Below are positions 28,049-36,980 of a DNA stretch of 64,000 nt, piece after piece. Numbering within the stretch: position 1 is the stretch's first letter; every line of letters starts with the position of its first letter. The notes below the pieces were generated by a model. The model worked only from the letters and a program-made list of their open reading frames with translations, did no database searches and had not been told where the DNA came from. The stretch spans positions 4,960,001 through 5,024,000 of the forward strand of contig NZ_CP047385.1 in assembly GCF_000807775.2 (NCBI RefSeq). The letters are read 5' to 3'. Origin of the DNA: Pandoraea fibrosis. Its GTDB lineage: Bacteria > Pseudomonadota > Gammaproteobacteria > Burkholderiales > Burkholderiaceae. The translations under genes and the position numbers were made by a program.

Positions 28049-30682
28049 TTACTCCGTGACATCCGCTTCCGGCGTCTCGTCGTCGCTCTTCTGGGCGTCG
28101 CCATTCTCGGCAGCCTCGGCAACTTCGGCGTCGGACTCAACGATGCGTTGCAGGCCTGAGAGCGTCGTGCCTTCGTCCAGGCTGATCAGCGTCACCCCTT
28201 GCGTGGCCCGACCCATTTCGCGAATTTCCGACACACGCGTCCGGATCAGTACCCCGCCAGTCGTGATCAGCATGATCTCGTCATCCGGCTCAACCAGCGT
28301 CGCCGCGACCACCCGGCCGTTGCGCTCGCTCGTCTGGATCGCAATCATACCCTTAGTGCCACGGCCATGGCGCGTATATTCGGTGATCGACGTGCGCTTG
28401 CCGTAGCCGTTTTCGGTGGCCGTGAGCACCGACTGCTGTTCGTTCTCGGCGACCAGCAGCGCGATGACCGTTTGACCGTCTTCGAGCTGCATGCCGCGAA
28501 CGCCGCGAGCCTCGCGCCCCATCGGACGCACGTCGTTTTCGTCGAAGCGCACCGCCTTGCCGCTGTCCGAGAACAACATGACATCGTGTGCACCGTCGGT
28601 GATGGCGGCGCCGATCAGCACGTCGCCATCATCGAGGTTCACGGCGATGATGCCCTTCTTGAGCGGACGGCTGAAAGCCGCGAGCGGCGTCTTCTTGACC
28701 GTGCCCAGGCTCGTTGCCATGAACACGAAGCGATCCTCCGTGTACTCCTTGACCGGCAGCACCACGTTGATCTTCTCGCCGTCCTGCAACGGGAACATAT
28801 TGACGATCGGACGCCCGCGCGAGTTCCGCGATCCCTGCGGGACTTCATAGACCTTGATCCAGTACACGCGGCCACGGTTCGAGAAGCAAAGGATCGTGTC
28901 GTGCGTATTCGCGATGAACAGCGTGTCGATCCAGTCGTCGTCCTTCGTGGCTGCCGCTTGCTTGCCGCGCCCGCCACGCTTTTGCGCACGATACTCGGAC
29001 AACGGCATCGACTTGATGTAGCCCGAATGCGACAGCGTCACCACCATATCCTGCGGGGTGATCAGATCTTCCGTATCGAGTTCGGTCGCGTTGTGCTCGA
29101 TGGTCGAACGACGAGCATCGCCAAACTCCGCGCGCACCGCCGTCAGCTCTTCGCTGATGATGGCCGTCACACGGGCGGGACGCGCCAGAATGTCGAGCAG
29201 GTCGGCGATCTGTGCCATCACGTCCTTGTACTCGGAGACGATCTTGTCCTGCTCCAGGCCGGTCAGGCGTTGCAGACGCATCTGCAGGATTTCCTGCGCC
29301 TGCGTCTCCGACAGACGGTACATACCGTCCGCCTGCATGCCGACGGCGGGGTCGAGCCCCTCTGGCCGGAACGCTTCGCGTCCACCCAGCGACTCGGTCT
29401 CGGCACGCGACAACATGTCGCGCACGACCGACGAATCCCACGCCTTCTCCATCAACGCAGCCTTCGCGATCGGCGGCGTCGGCGCTGCCTTGATGATCGC
29501 GATGAAGTCATCGATGTTAGCGAGTGCTACCGCCAGACCTTCGAGCACATGGCCGCGTTCACGAGCACGCCGCAGCTCATAGACCGTGCGGCGAGTAATC
29601 ACTTCGCGACGGTGCGCGAGGAAGTGCACCAGCATTTCGCGCAGGTTCAGCAGCTTCGGCTGGCCGTCGACCAGCGCCACCATGTTCATGCCGAACGTGT
29701 CTTGCAGTTGCGTGTGCTTATAGAGGTTGTTGAGAACGACCTCAGGCACTTCGCCGCGCTTGAGTTCGATCACGACACGCATACCGCTCTTGTCGGACTC
29801 GTCGCGGATATCGGAAATACCCTCGAGACGCTTCTCGTTGACCAGTTCGGCAATGCGCTCGAGCAGTGAGCGCTTGTTAACCTGGTACGGCAACTCGTCG
29901 ACGATGATCGCCACGCGCTGACCGCGGTCGATATCCTCGAAGTGAGTCTTTGCTCGCATCACGACACGGCCACGGCCGGTGCGATAGCCCTCTCGCACAC
30001 CGGAAATGCCGTAGATGATGCCGGCGGTCGGGAAGTCCGGCGCCGGAATGATCTCGATGAGTTCGTCGACCGTGGCGTCCGGGTTCTGCAGCACGTGCAG
30101 ACAGGCGTCCACGACTTCGTTCAGGTTATGCGGCGGGATGTTCGTCGCCATGCCAACGGCAATCCCCGACGAGCCATTGAGCAGCAGGTTCGGGATACGG
30201 GCGGGCAGAATGAGCGGTTCTTTTTCGCTGCCGTCGTAGTTCGGACCGAAGTCGACGGTTTCCTTGTCGATGTCCGCAAGCAACTCATGGCCGATCTTGG
30301 CCATGCGCACTTCGGTGTATCGCATTGCAGCGGCGTTGTCGCCGTCGACCGACCCGAAGTTGCCTTGGCCGTCCACCAGCATATAACGCAGCGAGAACGG
30401 CTGGGCCATACGAACGATGGTGTCGTATACAGAGGCGTCGCCGTGCGGGTGGTATTTACCGATGACGTCACCGACGATACGCGCCGATTTCTTGTACGCC
30501 CGGTTCCAGTCGTTGTTCAGCTCGTGCATGGCGAACAGTGCGCGGCGATGAACTGGCTTCAGGCCATCACGCACGTCCGGCAAAGCGCGGCCGACGATCA
30601 CGCTCATGGCGTAATCGAGATACGACCGCCGCATTTCTTCTTCGAGCGAAATCGGGAGAGTTTCTTTGGCGAACTGATCCAT
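28049..30682 (-). CDS. gyrA: DNA gyrase subunit A
   Basis: An 877-residue GyrA. The catalytic Tyr is at residue 122 (A-A-M-R-Y-T-E), and the C-terminal DNA-wrapping domain of six blades begins near 530 with the GyrA box Q-K-R-G-G-R-G-K. The quinolone-determining region reads G81-D82-A83-S84-V85-Y86-D87, using E. coli numbering, which coincides here. E. coli has Ser at 83, so Ala at this position is notable. An acidic C-terminal tail (about 855-877) ends the protein. It heads the leftward gyrA-DUF2059-serC block. Confidence 0.97.
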   Translation of the reverse strand: MDQFAKETLPISLEEEMRRSYLDYAMSVIVGRALPDVRDGLKPVHRRALFAMHELNNDWNRAYKKSARIVGDVIGKYHPHGDASVYDTIVRMAQPFSLRYMLVDGQGNFGSVDGDNAAAMRYTEVRMAKIGHELLADIDKETVDFGPNYDGSEKEPLILPARIPNLLLNGSSGIAVGMATNIPPHNLNEVVDACLHVLQNPDATVDELIEIIPAPDFPTAGIIYGISGVREGYRTGRGRVVMRAKTHFEDIDRGQRVAIIVDELPYQVNKRSLLERIAELVNEKRLEGISDIRDESDKSGMRVVIELKRGEVPEVVLNNLYKHTQLQDTFGMNMVALVDGQPKLLNLREMLVHFLAHRREVITRRTVYELRRARERGHVLEGLAVALANIDDFIAIIKAAPTPPIAKAALMEKAWDSSVVRDMLSRAETESLGGREAFRPEGLDPAVGMQADGMYRLSETQAQEILQMRLQRLTGLEQDKIVSEYKDVMAQIADLLDILARPARVTAIISEELTAVRAEFGDARRSTIEHNATELDTEDLITPQDMVVTLSHSGYIKSMPLSEYRAQKRGGRGKQAAATKDDDWIDTLFIANTHDTILCFSNRGRVYWIKVYEVPQGSRNSRGRPIVNMFPLQDGEKINVVLPVKEYTEDRFVFMATSLGTVKKTPLAAFSRPLKKGIIAVNLDDGDVLIGAAITDGAHDVMLFSDSGKAVRFDENDVRPMGREARGVRGMQLEDGQTVIALLVAENEQQSVLTATENGYGKRTSITEYTRHGRGTKGMIAIQTSERNGRVVAATLVEPDDEIMLITTGGVLIRTRVSEIREMGRATQGVTLISLDEGTTLSGLQRIVESDAEVAEAAENGDAQKSDDETPEADVTE

Positions 30683-31093
30683 TATTCGTGTCTATCAAGC
30701 CCTAATCGCGATAGGCGGCTGCCGGCGATATGATCTTCGGATTCTAACATGCCCGTCATAGGCATCCGAAACGAGCGTGATGCAATGCACAAGACATGTC
30801 TGGCACGCCAAAATGTCAGACAACGATATGAAATGAAACGGTTGGCGAGGGCCCTCAAAAGGTGTTGCGCTCAAACCACAACTGCGCCACGACAGGCAGC
30901 AAACTTGGGGTTTTGCTCACGACTGGCGGGAGCGCTATGGCAAAATGCCGTGGCATAAGTTAGACATTATTCGAAGTGCATGGGTCATGCTTTCGCGCAC
31001 TTGCCGATGTTATACTTCGAGCGATGTAAGACTTTGGTTCCGTCGTCTAGGCTCGCAGTAAACCTGCGGTAATCTCATTTCGAGAGGAGAAAT
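30683..31093. promoter_or_regulatory. Divergent gyrA/ompA promoter region
   Basis: A 411-nt gene-free stretch. For the rightward ompA-like gene an extended -10 (TGT-TATACT, 31008-31016) is visible; its -35 is poor. The 5' leader is about 70 nt and ends in GAGAGGAGAAAT before the start codon, a strong ribosome binding site. A short ORF at 30749-30958 has no support. I see no palindromic operator. Confidence 0.55.
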
Positions 31094-31759
31094 ATGAATA
31101 AATTCGCTAAGCTCGCGATCGTTGCAGCTACCGCAGTGATGGCTGCTTCGGCTATGGCCCAAAACTACGTCCAGACCGCTCCGGGCCCGATCGCGGCCTC
31201 GAAGCAAGCCGTCAACGACAACTGGGTGAACGGCAGCGGCGAGTGGGTTTGGAAGAACGGCTCGGACGAACTCTGCTGGCGCGATGCCTATTGGACCCCG
31301 GCCACGGCCAATGCCAAGTGCGATGGCTCGATCATCGCTCAGGCGCCGGCTCCGGCACCGACCCCGGTTCCGGTGGCTCCGGTCTCGCAGAAGGTGACCT
31401 ATCAGGCTGACGCTTTGTTCGATTTCGACAAGGCTATCCTGAAGCCGGAAGGCAAGGCCAAGCTGGATGACCTGGCTGGCAAGGTTCAGGCTCTGAACCT
31501 CGAAGTCGTGGTTGCCACGGGCTACACCGACCGCATTGGCTCGGACAAGTACAACGACCGTCTGTCGCTGCGTCGCGCTCAAGCTGTGAAGGCCTACCTG
31601 GTCAGCAAGGGCGTCGAAGCCAACCGCGTGTACACCGAAGGCAAGGGCAAGCGTAACCCGGTGACGACTGGTTGCAACCAGAAGAACCGCGGTCAGCTGA
31701 TCAAGTGCCTGGCACCGGATCGTCGCGTGGAAGTCGAAGTCGTCGGCACGAACAAGTAA
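31094..31759 (+). CDS. ompA: OmpA-family protein, barrel-less
   Basis: A 221-residue secreted protein with a signal peptide (about 1-22, AMA-QN). A short Trp-rich N-terminal part (about 25-80) is followed by an A-P-A-P-A-P-T-P-V-P-V-A-P linker and the C-terminal OmpA peptidoglycan-binding domain (about 100-221, with FDFDKAILKPEGKAKLDDLA and G-Y-T-D-R-I-G-S). The eight-strand beta barrel of E. coli OmpA is absent. Cys pairs in both parts suggest disulfides. The strong ribosome binding site and terminator suit an abundant protein. The name follows the family; the role is probably envelope integrity. Confidence 0.9.
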   Translation: MNKFAKLAIVAATAVMAASAMAQNYVQTAPGPIAASKQAVNDNWVNGSGEWVWKNGSDELCWRDAYWTPATANAKCDGSIIAQAPAPAPTPVPVAPVSQKVTYQADALFDFDKAILKPEGKAKLDDLAGKVQALNLEVVVATGYTDRIGSDKYNDRLSLRRAQAVKAYLVSKGVEANRVYTEGKGKRNPVTTGCNQKNRGQLIKCLAPDRRVEVEVVGTNK

Positions 31760-31778
31760 TACGGTTCACCGACTACGA

Positions 31779-31810
31779 AAAAACCCCGCCTCGGCGGGGT
31801 TTTTTTCGTC
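31779..31810 (+). terminator. Terminator after the ompA-like gene
   Basis: A GC-rich stem (ACCCCGCC with GGCGGGGT) is preceded by A6 and followed by T7, starting about 20 nt after the stop codon. Confidence 0.93.
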
Positions 31811-31874
31811 CGTCTTTTCGTCTATCGCCCAAGCGAACCGGCAACAAACCACAGCAAAACAGGACGCGTCAGGC

Positions 31875-32663
31875 TCAGGCCTCGCTGCCCAACTGCGGGT
31901 ACTGGCGCTTCACCATAAAGGACATGAGCGCCTTGACCGGGCGGTCGCGCCACCACGATCCGGTCTCCAGCGGCTTGAACATCATCCGTGTGGCCGCCTC
32001 AACCGGCATGTACTGCTTCATCACATCGCCCGACATGGCAAGGAAGGCGTCCCAGGTCATCGTCTCGAACGGCGGCGGCGATCGCCAGAAACGATTGAGC
32101 GGTTCGAATGCGAACGCAATGTCCTCGTCGCGCACCAACTCACTACGCGCCACCATGGTGCGCAGCCGACTGATGACACCATGCTGCTCCACGGCGTTAT
32201 ACCTATCGAATGTCTTGCGGAAATAGCGATAGTGGCCGACCTCCTCGTTGCTCAGCTTATGCATCATCTGCTTGAGCTCCTCGACCGGCATGTAGGACTC
32301 GAGGCAACGATAGATCATCGCGGTCTGCGTCTCCGTCACACAGCGTGAGAGCGCCTCCAGCGCCAACGATGGCCGCATGTACTGCACCTCGCAACGCGGC
32401 TTGTAACGGGCCAGAAACGCTTCATAAGCGTCCGCCCAGGCAAACTCGGGCCAGACTCGTGCGATATAGTCCTTGGCGAGACGCCCGTGCTCGACCTCCT
32501 CGGGCAGCCAGGTATCGCGCAGCCACGTTCTCATCTCGTCGTCGTCGCCATACATCTGATTGAGGGTGGAGACGAACTCCGGGACGCTGGTCTCGATGAA
32601 CGACACCGTGGCAAGAGAATAGAAGATGAACGCATTGGTTCGGACAGACGGCTCTGCTGCCAT
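31875..32663 (-). CDS. Ferritin-like di-iron domain protein
   Basis: A 262-residue, mainly helical protein. It carries the canonical ferritin-like di-iron ligand pattern: Glu 24, then E56-x-x-H59, Glu 111 and E141-x-x-H144. Four-helix-bundle enzymes with this pattern include oxygenases, desaturases and demethoxyubiquinone hydroxylases; the substrate is not evident. There is no signal peptide. The ATG at 32663 has GGAG upstream, and an in-frame ATG at 32684 is an alternative. Neighbours (ompA, EVE-domain gene) give no functional hint. Confidence 0.8.
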   Translation of the reverse strand: MAAEPSVRTNAFIFYSLATVSFIETSVPEFVSTLNQMYGDDDEMRTWLRDTWLPEEVEHGRLAKDYIARVWPEFAWADAYEAFLARYKPRCEVQYMRPSLALEALSRCVTETQTAMIYRCLESYMPVEELKQMMHKLSNEEVGHYRYFRKTFDRYNAVEQHGVISRLRTMVARSELVRDEDIAFAFEPLNRFWRSPPPFETMTWDAFLAMSGDVMKQYMPVEAATRMMFKPLETGSWWRDRPVKALMSFMVKRQYPQLGSEA

Positions 32664-32948
32664 GACACACTCTCCTATCGGCATAGGGAATTGAACATGT
32701 TTCGCTCAAGCACGTGCATGCGACCGGCGCGGCTGGGCAGACCGATGAGCGCGTTGTGCACTGCAACGTGCAGCTCTCGCGTCATGGCCCCATGCATCGC
32801 GTGAAACGTCACACGAAGGTCACGAAGGCATAGTATAGGAATTGGCAAAATATCGCAGCGCGGCAAACAATCGATTACAACTACGTCGCCTTCGGGCACG
32901 TTTGCGCGATGTTTGTCTGCGTTGCGTTCACTTAAACTCCGAAACGTC

Positions 32949-33419
32949 ATGACGCAACGTTACTGGTTAATGAAGTCCGAACCCGAGGAGGCGAGCATCG
33001 ACGATCTCGCCAGCGCCAAGCACCAGACCCTTCCATGGACCGGGGTGCGCAACTATCAGGCGCGCAACTTCATGCGCGACGACATGAAAGTGGGCGATGG
33101 GGTGCTCTTCTACCACTCGAGCTGCGCCGTGCCCGGCATCGCCGGGCTCGCAACGGTCGCCTCGACACCCTACCCCGATCCCACGCAGTTTGACCCGAAA
33201 AGCCCGTACTTCGATCCCAAGTCGAAGCCGGAATCTCCCCGCTGGCTGCTGGTCGACGTCAAACTCGACCGCAAAACACGACTCGTGCCCCTCACCGAGA
33301 TGCGCCAAACGCCCGAGCTGGACGGTATGCTCGTCCTCGCTCGCGGCAACCGCCTCTCGATCACCCCCGTCTCGCCCGAGCACTGGAAGTTCATCAGCAA
33401 GCACTTACTTAAAGCCTGA
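32949..33419 (+). CDS. EVE domain-containing protein
   Basis: A 156-residue single-domain EVE (PUA/YTH-like) protein. It opens R-Y-W-L-M-K-S-E-P, with GVRNYQARNFMR in the middle and V-G-D-G-V-L-F-Y-H-S-S, which are family hallmarks. EVE domains are thought to bind modified bases in DNA or RNA. The protein is intact and of ordinary length. It has its own short upstream region and no operon partner, so its target cannot be deduced. Confidence 0.9.
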   Translation: MTQRYWLMKSEPEEASIDDLASAKHQTLPWTGVRNYQARNFMRDDMKVGDGVLFYHSSCAVPGIAGLATVASTPYPDPTQFDPKSPYFDPKSKPESPRWLLVDVKLDRKTRLVPLTEMRQTPELDGMLVLARGNRLSITPVSPEHWKFISKHLLKA

Positions 33420-33475
33420 AGGACTGCATCGGCTGTCGTGAATACCGACCGGGGAACCAAATTTGTGGCGATAGC

Positions 33476-33490
33476 GTCTGTATAACGTTG
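33476..33490 (+). promoter_or_regulatory. Candidate -10 for the SIMPL gene
   Basis: TATAAC (33481-33486) stands 135 nt before the SIMPL start. No consensus -35 lies at 16-18 nt. Confidence 0.3.
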
Positions 33491-33620
33491 CCGGCAAACG
33501 CATAGTGCGTACCCACTTGCCTTTTCATTGAGGGAAGGGTTATGTCACTAAGGCGGTACCGGCGATCGGTCAAACGTTCGCCATACAGATGCGAACTGTC
33601 ATTCGAAAAAGGACAACACT

Positions 33621-34328
33621 ATGCGCAAATCTCTCGCTGCTGCTCTTCTGATTGCCACCGCCGCCAACGCGGCCTACGCCCAATCGGGTGACGACGCGAA
33701 CCGTCAGGTCTCCGGCGTGTTGGGTCTCGAAGCGAGTGCTACGAAGGAGGTCGAACAAGACACCGTTCACATCACGATGTCGGCCCAGGAGCAAGGTCCG
33801 GATGCCGCCACCGTGTCGCGCAACCTCACGCAGAAGGCCAACAGCGCGATGTCCATCGCCAAGGGGCAAAACGACGTGCAGGTTCAGACCGGCAACGTCT
33901 CGCTCTACCCGACGACCAATCGCGACGGCAAGATCACGGCGTGGCGCGGCCGCACCGAGTTGCAGATGACGTCGAAGGATTTCGGCGCAGCGTCGCGACT
34001 CGCGAGCCAGATCTCGAACCAGATGCAGATGGACGGTGTGTCGTTCTCGCTCTCGCGGGAAGCGCAGGAGAAGACGCAGGCCGAGCTGACCAACCAGGCC
34101 ATCAAGGCGTTCCGCGATCAGGCGCAGAGCAACACGAAGGCCTTCGGTTACAGCAGCTACACGATCCGTCAGGTGCAGGTCGGCTCCAACGCCCCGATGA
34201 TGCCGCGTCCGTATGCGATGAAGGCCATGGCCATGAGCGCCAGTGCCGACGCCGCGCCGCCGATGCAACTCGAAGGCGGCAAGACGCAAGTGACCGTGAC
34301 GGTCTCGGGCACCGTGCAAATGAAGTAA
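33621..34328 (+). CDS. SIMPL domain (DUF541) periplasmic protein
   Basis: A 235-residue secreted protein with a signal peptide (about 1-20, AYA-QS). The SIMPL/DUF541 domain starts near residue 32 with the V-L-G-L-E-A-S-A-T-K-E-V-E-Q-D-T pattern, and Y-P-T-T-N-R-D-G-K-I is typical of the middle. Relatives such as E. coli YggE lower oxidative stress or form oligomeric periplasmic rings; the role here is not known. AAGGA precedes the start. The gene is monocistronic, ended by its own terminator. Confidence 0.9.
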   Translation: MRKSLAAALLIATAANAAYAQSGDDANRQVSGVLGLEASATKEVEQDTVHITMSAQEQGPDAATVSRNLTQKANSAMSIAKGQNDVQVQTGNVSLYPTTNRDGKITAWRGRTELQMTSKDFGAASRLASQISNQMQMDGVSFSLSREAQEKTQAELTNQAIKAFRDQAQSNTKAFGYSSYTIRQVQVGSNAPMMPRPYAMKAMAMSASADAAPPMQLEGGKTQVTVTVSGTVQMK

Positions 34329-34380
34329 GGCGTGCCTGCCGGCCGGTCGTTGATCTGGCACACCGGCCCTCGCAGTCAAA

Positions 34381-34412
34381 CCAATGCCGCCCCAACGAGG
34401 GCGGCATTTTCA
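34381..34412 (+). terminator. Terminator after the SIMPL gene
   Basis: A 9-bp stem (34383-34391 with 34400-34408) is followed by TTTT. It lies between the convergent SIMPL and malonyl-CoA synthetase genes. Confidence 0.82.
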
Positions 34413-34472
34413 TATCGGCACCGCGACCCATGGCCGCAACGCCGCCCCCCGCGACAACGTGTCGCAAAGCGC

Positions 34473-36005
34473 TTATTTGAAGCGATCGCGCAACAGATTC
34501 TTCTGTACCTTGCCCATCGTGTTGCGCGGCAATTCCGTCACGATATGTACGCGCTTGGGCACCTTGAAGTTGGCAATGCGTTGCTTGAGCGCATCGATGA
34601 CCGTGCGCTCGTCAGGTGCCGGCCCACCGTCGCGCGGCACAATGACCGCCACCACGGCCTCACCGAAGTCCGGATGCGGCACGCCGATGACGGCCGATTC
34701 TGCCACCCCGTCCATCTCGTCGATAAAGCCCTCGATCTCCTTCGGGTAGACGTTGTACCCGCCGGAGATGATGAGGTCCTTCGAGCGGCCCACGATGTGC
34801 ACGTATCCGTCCTCGTCGAACTTGCCGACGTCTCCGGTCTTGAAGAAGCCATCGCCGGTAAATTCCTCCGCGGTCTTTTCCGGCATGCGCCAGTACCCGG
34901 CAAACACGTTCGGCCCCTTGACCTGAATATGGCCGATGTCGCCCCGTGCACTTGGTTCGCCGTCGTCGCCCACCACGCGCACCGTCACTTCCGGCAGCGG
35001 CACGCCAACGGTGCCCGCGCGGCGCACGGTTGCCGCATCGCCGTGATACGGATTCGAGACGAGCATGATCGTCTCCGACATGCCGTAGCGCTCCAGAATC
35101 GTATGACCCGTGCGTTCGCGGAACGCATCGAACGTCTCGCGCAGCAGCGGCGCCGAGCCCGAGATGAACAGACGAACGTTGCGACACGCATCGCGCGTGA
35201 GTCCCGGCTCGGCCAACAGCCGCACGTAGTAAGTGGGTACCCCCATGAACACCGTGGCGCGCGAGAGTTGATGCAACACTTCGCGCGCATCGAACTTCGA
35301 CAGCCAGATCATCTTGCTGCCCGAATACAGCGCGGCATGGCTCGCGACAAACAGCCCGTGCACATGGAAAATCGGCAGCGCGTGCAGCAGCACGTCGCCC
35401 CCCTCGCGCTCGCCCCAGCCCCAGAACGTGTGCAGCACGCGCGTGTTGCTCGCGAGGTTGCCGTGCGAAAGCATGGCGCCCTTGCTGCGGCCGGTCGTGC
35501 CCGAGGTGTACAGAATGGCGGCGAGATCGCCGGGCGAGCGCGGCACCGTCTCGAAGGTGTCGCCGAACCAGGCGGCGCGCTCCAGCAGCGAGCCCGTGCG
35601 ATCGTCGCCCAAGGTATAGACGTGCTTCGCGCCGTTCGTGAATGCGATCTTCGAAACCCAGCCGAAATTCGACGGGCTACACACCACGACGTCCGGTGCC
35701 GCGTTCTCGACGAAATACCCGATCTCGGCTTCGCGATAAGCCGTATTCAGCGGCAGATAGACAAACCCTGCGCGTAGCGTGGCGAGGTAAAGCAGCAGGG
35801 CTTCGGGAGACTTCTCGACCTGCACGGCGATACGCGCGCCGGGCGACAAGTCGAGACTCGCGAGCAGGTTCGCAATGCGTGCGCTCGCGTGCTCGAGGTC
35901 GTCCCAACTGTAGTAAAGCCCTTCGGGCGTCTCGATGGCGCACGCCGATTTGTCGGCGGGAAAACGTTCGGCAAAGAGTCGGTAGAGGTTGGCGTCTTGC
36001 GTCAT
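34473..36005 (-). CDS. matB: Malonyl-CoA synthetase
   Basis: A 510-residue adenylate-forming enzyme that joins malonate to CoA using ATP. Motif A3 is Y-T-S-G-T-T-G-R-S-K-G near residue 160; motif A8/A10 segments are G-R-S-K-D-L-I-I-S-G-G-Y-N-V-Y-P-K-E near 410 and the C-terminal lysine in G-K-V-Q-K-N. The call rests on its place beside malonyl-CoA decarboxylase and a TRAP transporter. The ATG at 36005 replaces an upstream in-frame TTG at 36023 that would lie against a 9-bp repeat. It is the last gene of the malonate operon. Confidence 0.88.
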   Translation of the reverse strand: MTQDANLYRLFAERFPADKSACAIETPEGLYYSWDDLEHASARIANLLASLDLSPGARIAVQVEKSPEALLLYLATLRAGFVYLPLNTAYREAEIGYFVENAAPDVVVCSPSNFGWVSKIAFTNGAKHVYTLGDDRTGSLLERAAWFGDTFETVPRSPGDLAAILYTSGTTGRSKGAMLSHGNLASNTRVLHTFWGWGEREGGDVLLHALPIFHVHGLFVASHAALYSGSKMIWLSKFDAREVLHQLSRATVFMGVPTYYVRLLAEPGLTRDACRNVRLFISGSAPLLRETFDAFRERTGHTILERYGMSETIMLVSNPYHGDAATVRRAGTVGVPLPEVTVRVVGDDGEPSARGDIGHIQVKGPNVFAGYWRMPEKTAEEFTGDGFFKTGDVGKFDEDGYVHIVGRSKDLIISGGYNVYPKEIEGFIDEMDGVAESAVIGVPHPDFGEAVVAVIVPRDGGPAPDERTVIDALKQRIANFKVPKRVHIVTELPRNTMGKVQKNLLRDRFK

Positions 36006-36024
36006 AAACAGAACCGGATTCAAA

Positions 36025-36051
36025 CGGTGGAAACGGTGGAAGCGGTGGAAA
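36025..36051. repeat. 9-bp tandem repeat upstream of matB
   Basis: Three contiguous units: cggtggaaa, cggtggaag, cggtggaaa. They lie 20-46 nt upstream of the chosen matB start, in the gap after the enoyl-CoA hydratase gene. Confidence 0.85.
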
Positions 36052-36131
36052 GCGTTGTAACGATAGGAATGATGAATACGTCGATGCGTGGGTGGAGTCA
36101 GTGAAATCGGAATGGCCCGAGGACGCCCCGC

Positions 36132-36920
36132 TCATCGCCCCCGGAAATCGGGCGGCCGCTTCTCGAGAAACGCCGCCACGCCCTCGCGATGATCGTGCGA
36201 GTCCCAGTACGAGAATGCCTTCTGCCATTCCGCCTCGGACAGCGGCGGCACCGTTGGCGCCAACCGCGCGATCAGCCACTTGTTCAACTGCGCGGCGAGC
36301 GGCGCGCCGGCGGCGAGGCGTCGGGCGCAAGTGTAGCCTGCTTCTTCGAGTTCCTCGTCCGCGACCACACGCGTGAGCAATCCCTTCTCGCGCGCTTCCG
36401 CCGCGCCGAAGACGCGCCCTTCGAGCAAGATCTCGAGCGTGATCGCGCGTCCCGCCAGCGCCAGCACGCCACGCAGTTCGCCGGGTGCCATCGGAAAGCC
36501 GAGCTTGTTGATGGGCACGCCGAACCGCGCGCCCTCCGCGGCAATACGCAGATCGCAATGGGCAGCAATTTCGAGACCGCCTCCCACGCAGACCCCTTCG
36601 ATTAGCGCTACGCTCGGATGCCGGCAACGCGCCAGCGCATCGAGCGTCGGACCGATCACCTCGCCGTGATAACGACGCAGCGTATCGTAGCTGCCGCGCT
36701 CGACCGGAAACTCCTCGATATCGGCGCCCGCGGCAAAGTTGCCCTGTGCGCCGCGAATGACGATGGCCCGCACCCGGGTGTCCTCGTCAAGGGCCTGCAA
36801 ATGCACGCGTAATGCGCGCCACATCGCCACCGAAATGGCGTTGAGCTTGCCGGGATTCGATAGCGTCAGTGTGACCCATCCCTCGTCAAGCGAACTGTCG
36901 TCGCGCAGGACTTCACTCAC
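36132..36920 (-). CDS. Enoyl-CoA hydratase/isomerase family protein in malonate operon
   Basis: A 262-residue crotonase-fold protein. The oxyanion-hole patterns F-A-A-G-A-D-I-E-E-F (near 65) and G-V-C-V-G-G-G-L-E-I-A (near 110) are intact. I propose a GTG start at 36920 because GGAGG stands five nucleotides before it; the ATG at 36932 has no ribosome binding site. It lies between malonyl-CoA decarboxylase and synthetase on the same strand. The known malonate route needs no hydratase, so the role is unclear: it could process a substituted malonate or acryloyl/crotonyl by-product. Confidence 0.82.
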   Translation of the reverse strand: MSEVLRDDSSLDEGWVTLTLSNPGKLNAISVAMWRALRVHLQALDEDTRVRAIVIRGAQGNFAAGADIEEFPVERGSYDTLRRYHGEVIGPTLDALARCRHPSVALIEGVCVGGGLEIAAHCDLRIAAEGARFGVPINKLGFPMAPGELRGVLALAGRAITLEILLEGRVFGAAEAREKGLLTRVVADEELEEAGYTCARRLAAGAPLAAQLNKWLIARLAPTVPPLSEAEWQKAFSYWDSHDHREGVAAFLEKRPPDFRGR

Positions 36921-36980
36921 ACATGCCTCCATGAGGTTGATAGACGTTCGCTGAAACTTCGACGCCAGCGTCCACGAGGC

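Noticed and set aside
30749..30958. 69-codon ORF in the gyrA/ompA gap
   Set aside because: No ribosome binding site, no domain, and composition typical of random frames in this region.
33542..33691. 49-codon ORF with a good ribosome binding site upstream of the SIMPL gene
   Set aside because: It overlaps the SIMPL signal peptide in another frame and ends in Cys/Arg-rich sequence with no likeness to leader peptides. Possible, but not supported.
36025..36051. Possible CRISPR or REP element
   Set aside because: Units are only 9 bp, contiguous and without spacers or dyad symmetry, so neither CRISPR nor REP.
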